A DNA stretch of 64,000 nt. Source: Virgibacillus profundi (GTDB lineage Bacteria; Bacillota; Bacilli; Bacillales; Amphibacillaceae). The notes below the pieces were generated by a model, which saw only the letters and a list, made by a program, of their open reading frames with translations, had not been told where the DNA came from and searched no databases. The translations under genes were made by a program, and so were the position numbers. The stretch covers positions 62,001 through 126,000 of the forward strand of contig NZ_NPOA01000014.1 of the NCBI RefSeq assembly GCF_002287375.1, read 5' to 3'. How positions within the stretch are numbered: the first letter of the stretch is position 1; each line of letters starts with the position of its first letter. This document shows, piece after piece, positions 60,811 to 64,000 of this stretch.

Positions 60811-61239
60811 TTATTTCTCTACTTTTTTTCCTACTCTTTTTAGGATATCAATCACTGTTTTCTTCTCTTCTGCCGAAATATCTTCAAAAATTTCCTCAAT
60901 TACTTTCTGATGCTTTGGAAATATTTCATCCATAAGCTGTTTGCCGGACTCAGTAATTTGAATGTAAACAACCCGTCTATCTTCTTTGCATGCGCTTCGT
61001 TCCAGCAAACCTTTCGTCTCTAATTTGTCTATGACATAAGTTATAGACCCAGTATTAATGAGAACTGCTTCTGAAATCTGCCGAACAGTTTGTCTTCCTT
61101 TGTGATATATTGCTTCTAAAATTGTGAAATCTGAAGTTTTCATGTCATAATTGCTTATATCTTTCTTTATTTGCTCCTGGACTGACTTTGATGATTTCAT
61201 TAATACAACAAATGCTTTTAATGATAAACTTTCGCTCAT
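60811..61239 (-). CDS. mhqR: MhqR-like MarR-family repressor
   Basis: A 142-aa MarR winged-helix regulator: VRQISEAVLINTGSITYVID is the recognition region, and ERSACKEDRRVVYIQIT the wing. GSITYVIDKLE and CKEDRR match MhqR, which controls quinone-responsive genes in Bacillus. A DHG-type dimer helix follows. GAGGTGAT precedes the ATG. It probably controls itself and mhqD through the repeat at 61288-61306. Confidence 0.82.
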   Translation of the reverse strand: MSESLSLKAFVVLMKSSKSVQEQIKKDISNYDMKTSDFTILEAIYHKGRQTVRQISEAVLINTGSITYVIDKLETKGLLERSACKEDRRVVYIQITESGKQLMDEIFPKHQKVIEEIFEDISAEEKKTVIDILKRVGKKVEK

Positions 61240-61287
61240 AAGATCACCTCAATGGATATTAGATTATTGTAAAGGGAATACCTTTAA

Positions 61288-61306
61288 TTAATTTATTTTG
61301 AATTAA
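61288..61306. promoter_or_regulatory. Candidate MhqR operator
   Basis: TTAATT (61288-61293) and AATTAA (61301-61306) are perfect 6-bp arms with a 7-bp gap, 49 bp upstream of mhqR. It fits the size of MarR sites, but the region is AT-rich and the sequence differs from the known B. subtilis MhqR box. Confidence 0.4.
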
Positions 61307-61406
61307 ATGTAATAATATACCATTATTTAAAAAATGTCAAAGCTTTTTATTTTATCCCACATGTTACTGGTGTAGAAATCTGACTGAATAAAGTTTCTAT
61401 TACTAA

Positions 61407-61439
61407 AAAGGAACCTGCCAATTACAAACAAGTTCCTTT
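61407..61439 (-). terminator. Terminator of fetAB
   Basis: On the minus strand AAAGGAAC (61439-61432) pairs with GTTCCTTT (61414-61407), with T5 following. The surrounding 61307-61494 holds no gene. Confidence 0.75.
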
Positions 61440-61494
61440 CTATATGTTTGGGTTTACGTGATAAGACATGCTTTGTTATTCTGCGATTTAGTTT

Positions 61495-62250
61495 TCAGGT
61501 CCGGAGCTTCAGCATCTGCATTTGTTTATTAAACAAGGTAGGATAGGATAAAAATCCGAGCATAATACTGGTTACAGAAGCTGTTGTTAACAGCAGAAAC
61601 AAAATAAGCAATTGAAATTGTACAGCCTGAACTGGATCAGCACCAGCAATAATTTGACCACTCATCATTCCAGGTAATTGAACAAGTCCAATGGTTTTCT
61701 GGCTTTCGATCGTAGGGATCATGCTTGCTCTTATGGAAGTAATCAATGACATATGAATGGCCTGTTTCGGTGTACCACCAAGAGACAGAATCAATTCAGT
61801 TTCATCCTGTCTAGTTTCAACCTCTGATGTAAAACGATTCAGAAAAAGAATGGAAAGTACCATGGAATTACCAACCACCATTCCACTGATTGGAATAATA
61901 AATTGAGCAGTTGGTGGGGTAATCTGAAACCCGAGCAGGATTCCTTGTGTCAATACCTCAACAAAAATGAAAGTTCCAACAAGCTTCCAGATAATCCCCT
62001 TAATTGCAGCACCTTTCTTTTGAGCATTATGAGTCGCAGCTGCAATCATGAGAATGATCATTAGTATAATATATATATAATTTCCCGCATCAAATACGAA
62101 AGTCAGAACATATCCGACTACAAGCAGCTGAATAATTGAACGAACTGTTGCTATAATCGTATCCTTTTCCAATCCAAGCTTTAGGGTTTTGGATAGGAAA
62201 ATAGGAATTAAAACAAAAATCAGTGCTAAAGATAACGTCAGATAACTCAT
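61495..62250 (-). CDS. fetB: FetB/YbbM-like iron exporter permease
   Basis: A 251-aa UPF0014 membrane protein with about seven helices. Landmarks are TVRSIIQLLVVGYVL, GMVVGNSMVLSILFLNR, and IGLVQLPGMMSGQIIAGADPVQA. It pairs with FetA; in E. coli FetAB exports iron and protects against oxidative stress. The ATG overlaps the fetA stop by 4 nt. Confidence 0.88.
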   Translation of the reverse strand: MSYLTLSLALIFVLIPIFLSKTLKLGLEKDTIIATVRSIIQLLVVGYVLTFVFDAGNYIYIILMIILMIAAATHNAQKKGAAIKGIIWKLVGTFIFVEVLTQGILLGFQITPPTAQFIIPISGMVVGNSMVLSILFLNRFTSEVETRQDETELILSLGGTPKQAIHMSLITSIRASMIPTIESQKTIGLVQLPGMMSGQIIAGADPVQAVQFQLLILFLLLTTASVTSIMLGFLSYPTLFNKQMQMLKLRT

Positions 62251-62978
62251 TCAATCTCCCCCTTAACAAAAAGCTTTACATGATTGTTTTGAGGGTTATT
62301 CAGCAGACTGCTTTCACCTGATTCCATCAGCTTCCCATCCATCATAACCCAGATGTAATCGCCAATCGATAAAGCCTGCTGCAGGTTATGGGTGATCCAA
62401 ATAATCGTAACCTGATAATTATCATTAATCTTTTTAATTAATGTTTCAATCTCCTCCTGAGAAACTCTGTCCAGTGAGGATGTAATTTCATCGAGTAATA
62501 ATATGTTTGGCTTATTCACCAATGTTCTGGCGATGGAAACTTTTTGTCGTTGTCCACCGGAAAGGTCTTTTACATTTCGATGTAAGTAATCTGCTTCAAG
62601 TCCGACATCCTTTAATAAATCCTTTGCATTAGCTTCAGGCAGATCCCCACTTTGGAGGGTTAACGGCATGGATAGGTTTTTATAAACACTGCCACTGAGC
62701 ATTGTAGCACTTTGAAGAGCCAGACCTGCCATTCTCCTTAACTCTGTCGGTTCATAGCTTACAATGTTCTCCCCGTTTACTAAAATTTCACCCGCTTCGG
62801 GAGAAATCAGTCTATTACATAGTCGGAACAATGTAGTCTTTCCCGCACCTGAAGGGCCGACCAATGTAGTGATTTTTCCTTTAGGAAATGTACCGGTGAC
62901 ATCTTTTATAATTTGCAATTCTCCATCAGAATAGGAAACATTCTTGAACTCTATAGCTGTGTCGTTAGGTGTATTCAT
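62247..62978 (-). CDS. fetA: FetA/YbbL-like ABC ATP-binding protein
   Basis: A 243-aa ATPase: Walker A GPSGAGKTT, signature DLSGGQRQKVSIARTL, Walker B ILLLDEITSSLD (Ile-Thr in place of Pro-Thr), switch His in ITHNLQ. These match the YbbL branch that partners UPF0014 permeases. AAAGGAT precedes the ATG. It leads a two-gene fetAB operon. No regulator is adjacent. Confidence 0.88.
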   Translation of the reverse strand: MNTPNDTAIEFKNVSYSDGELQIIKDVTGTFPKGKITTLVGPSGAGKTTLFRLCNRLISPEAGEILVNGENIVSYEPTELRRMAGLALQSATMLSGSVYKNLSMPLTLQSGDLPEANAKDLLKDVGLEADYLHRNVKDLSGGQRQKVSIARTLVNKPNILLLDEITSSLDRVSQEEIETLIKKINDNYQVTIIWITHNLQQALSIGDYIWVMMDGKLMESGESSLLNNPQNNHVKLFVKGEIE

Positions 62979-63089
62979 TTAGTTGATCCTTTCTAATCAG
63001 TGGAGTTATTTATCTAAAAAACGAATCCTTTATAGAGTCTACCAAATTTTCATTATTATGACATGAGATAACTCTAAACACATATGAAC

Positions 63090-64000
63090 CTATTTGTTTT
63101 CCAACGCTCTTTTTCTTTTTAAGAGGATTTGAAATTCCTCTTCAAGTGCTTCGGTTGACTCAATACTAAGTTTGCTGAGAATTTCCGATATTTTTGTCTC
63201 AACTACAAGCAATTCCTGTTCCGCAGAATTTGCTTCCTGCTTGGGAATATGTTGTGTAAATTCCTCATAGGTTCCCTCAAACAAGGTTAGTTTTGTGTCT
63301 TTGATTTCCAAAATCCGATCTGCAATAGTCTGGATAAATCTACGATCATGGGAAACAAGTAAAATTGTACCATCATAATTAGACAGAAGTTCTTCCAATG
63401 CTTCAACTGCCTCAATATCAAGAAAATTCGTCGGTTCATCCAAAATGAGTGTATTTATATCACTGACAAATAGCTTAGCGAAGGCTACCTTAACCCTTTC
63501 ACCACCGCTAAGTACATCCACCTTTTTATACACATCATCCCTTCGAAAGTGCAGTCTGGCAAGAACCGTACGGATTAAGGCTTCATCTTGATTGGACGAG
63601 ACACTGACATTTTCCAATATAGATTGCTGCTTATTTAATACATCAAGATTTTGGCTGAAATAACCGATCTTCATTGCTGGTGAGATGGAAATGCCGGAAT
63701 CATTATTCATTATTTTTTTCAGAAGGGTAGTTTTTCCGCTTCCGTTATTCCCCAAAATGGCAAGCTTTTCCCCACCTCTGATATGGAAGCTTGCTTTATT
63801 CCATAGGTGATGGTCCCCAGCCCTTCCAATAATACCTTCTGCTCTTAAAACAATTCTTCCTTTAAAGGCTTCCTCATTAGGTAGATTCATTTTAATCGGG
63901 GGAGCTTCCTTCACCTTTTCTACTTCTTCCAGCTTTTCTATCCTTGTCTCAATCGCTTTAGCTGATTTCCTAAGCTTCTTTTGTTTATTGGCAAAGTAAG
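63090..64000 (-). CDS. ABC-F ATPase, second, C-terminal part
   Basis: Cut by the right window edge; the frame is open to the edge on the minus strand. The linker AKAIETRIEKLEEVEKVKEA resembles that of the protein at 3-848. The second nucleotide-binding domain has Walker A GNNGSGKTT, signature VLSGGERVKVAF, Walker B TLILDEPTNFLD and switch His in VSHDRRF. A short coiled C-terminal tail follows (LSIESTEALEEEF). It is a ribosome-acting ABC-F of the Vga/Lsa/Msr class. The GTG at 63914 is internal, not a start. Confidence 0.85.
   Translation of the reverse strand, partial: YFANKQKKLRKSAKAIETRIEKLEEVEKVKEAPPIKMNLPNEEAFKGRIVLRAEGIIGRAGDHHLWNKASFHIRGGEKLAILGNNGSGKTTLLKKIMNNDSGISISPAMKIGYFSQNLDVLNKQQSILENVSVSSNQDEALIRTVLARLHFRRDDVYKKVDVLSGGERVKVAFAKLFVSDINTLILDEPTNFLDIEAVEALEELLSNYDGTILLVSHDRRFIQTIADRILEIKDTKLTLFEGTYEEFTQHIPKQEANSAEQELLVVETKISEILSKLSIESTEALEEEFQILLKRKRALENK

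Noticed and set aside
61288-61306. Canonical MhqR box
   Set aside because: The repeat has MarR-site geometry but not the known TATCTCGAATTCGAGATA sequence, so it is listed only as a candidate.
1-64000. tRNA, rRNA, T-box, S-box, transposase or phage genes
   Set aside because: None was seen on either strand in the gaps or among the translated frames.

Overview
The window looks like the chromosome of a low-GC Gram-positive of the family Bacillaceae, perhaps a halotolerant genus near Oceanobacillus or Virgibacillus. The genus is inference only. The signs are an AT-rich composition, strong AGGAGG-type ribosome sites, frequent TTG and GTG starts, short intrinsic terminators, and many proteins recognisable as Bacillus subtilis-type families (BceRSAB, CydABCD, YjzC, PdxK, HelD, MtnE/MtnU, KatX-like catalase, CatE, MhqR/MhqD, YtrA-like). 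I see no rRNA, tRNA, CRISPR array, prophage or transposase. The region is ordinary chromosome with a small accessory patch at about 9.2-15.1 kb.

Layout. 0-5.6 kb: C-terminal part of an ABC-F protein, then a BceRS-BceAB peptide-antibiotic sensing and detoxification module with an exact BceR-type operator. 5.7-9.2 kb: acetyltransferase plus TetR with a FadR-like box over the promoter, a DUF1801 protein, a methyltransferase and an alpha/beta hydrolase. 9.4-14.5 kb: a 22-codon stub resembling the start of an aminoglycoside 6-adenylyltransferase, an APH(6)-type kinase, a SAP-domain protein and an FtsX-type ABC transporter. 14.5-15.1 kb: a gene-poor stretch with a frameshifted small gene and a 21-bp tandem repeat. 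15.1-24.3 kb: DUF72, cadC-cadA, helD, brnQ, yjbQ and pdxK. 24.4-30.7 kb: cydABCD (cytochrome bd and its assembly exporter). 30.8-34.5 kb: yjzC, a DUF2089/SHOCT pair, and a short riboflavin-type operon (GTP cyclohydrolase II, RibD, HAD nucleotidase). 34.7-40.5 kb: TetR and a divergent ABC-2 exporter with two paralogous permeases, then a secreted protein. 40.6-46 kb: two DedA proteins, Uma2, a BmrA-like exporter, a deaminase and EcsC. 46-51.4 kb: a YtrA-like GntR/ABC operon, divergent mtnE/mtnU of methionine salvage, and an FCD-type GntR. 51.5-56.3 kb: HesB-like protein, catalase, PlsC, a 55-aa basic protein, DUF3891, and queT under a preQ1-I riboswitch. 56.4-64 kb: catE under a consensus promoter and YodB/CatR-type operator, a BCCT carrier, a Na+/Ca2+ exchanger, mhqR-mhqD, fetAB and a second ABC-F protein cut by the window end.

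Themes. Several modules handle toxic compounds: ABC-F proteins, BceAB, the APH(6)-type kinase, TetR-linked exporters, cadmium efflux, and quinone/catechol defence (catE, mhqRD). Others serve redox physiology: cytochrome bd, catalase and FetAB. Regulation is unusually readable. I could place a preQ1-I aptamer, BceR, CatR/YodB, YtrA-like and MarR-like sites, and about twenty intrinsic terminators. All names rest on reading motifs in the translations; no database search was run.
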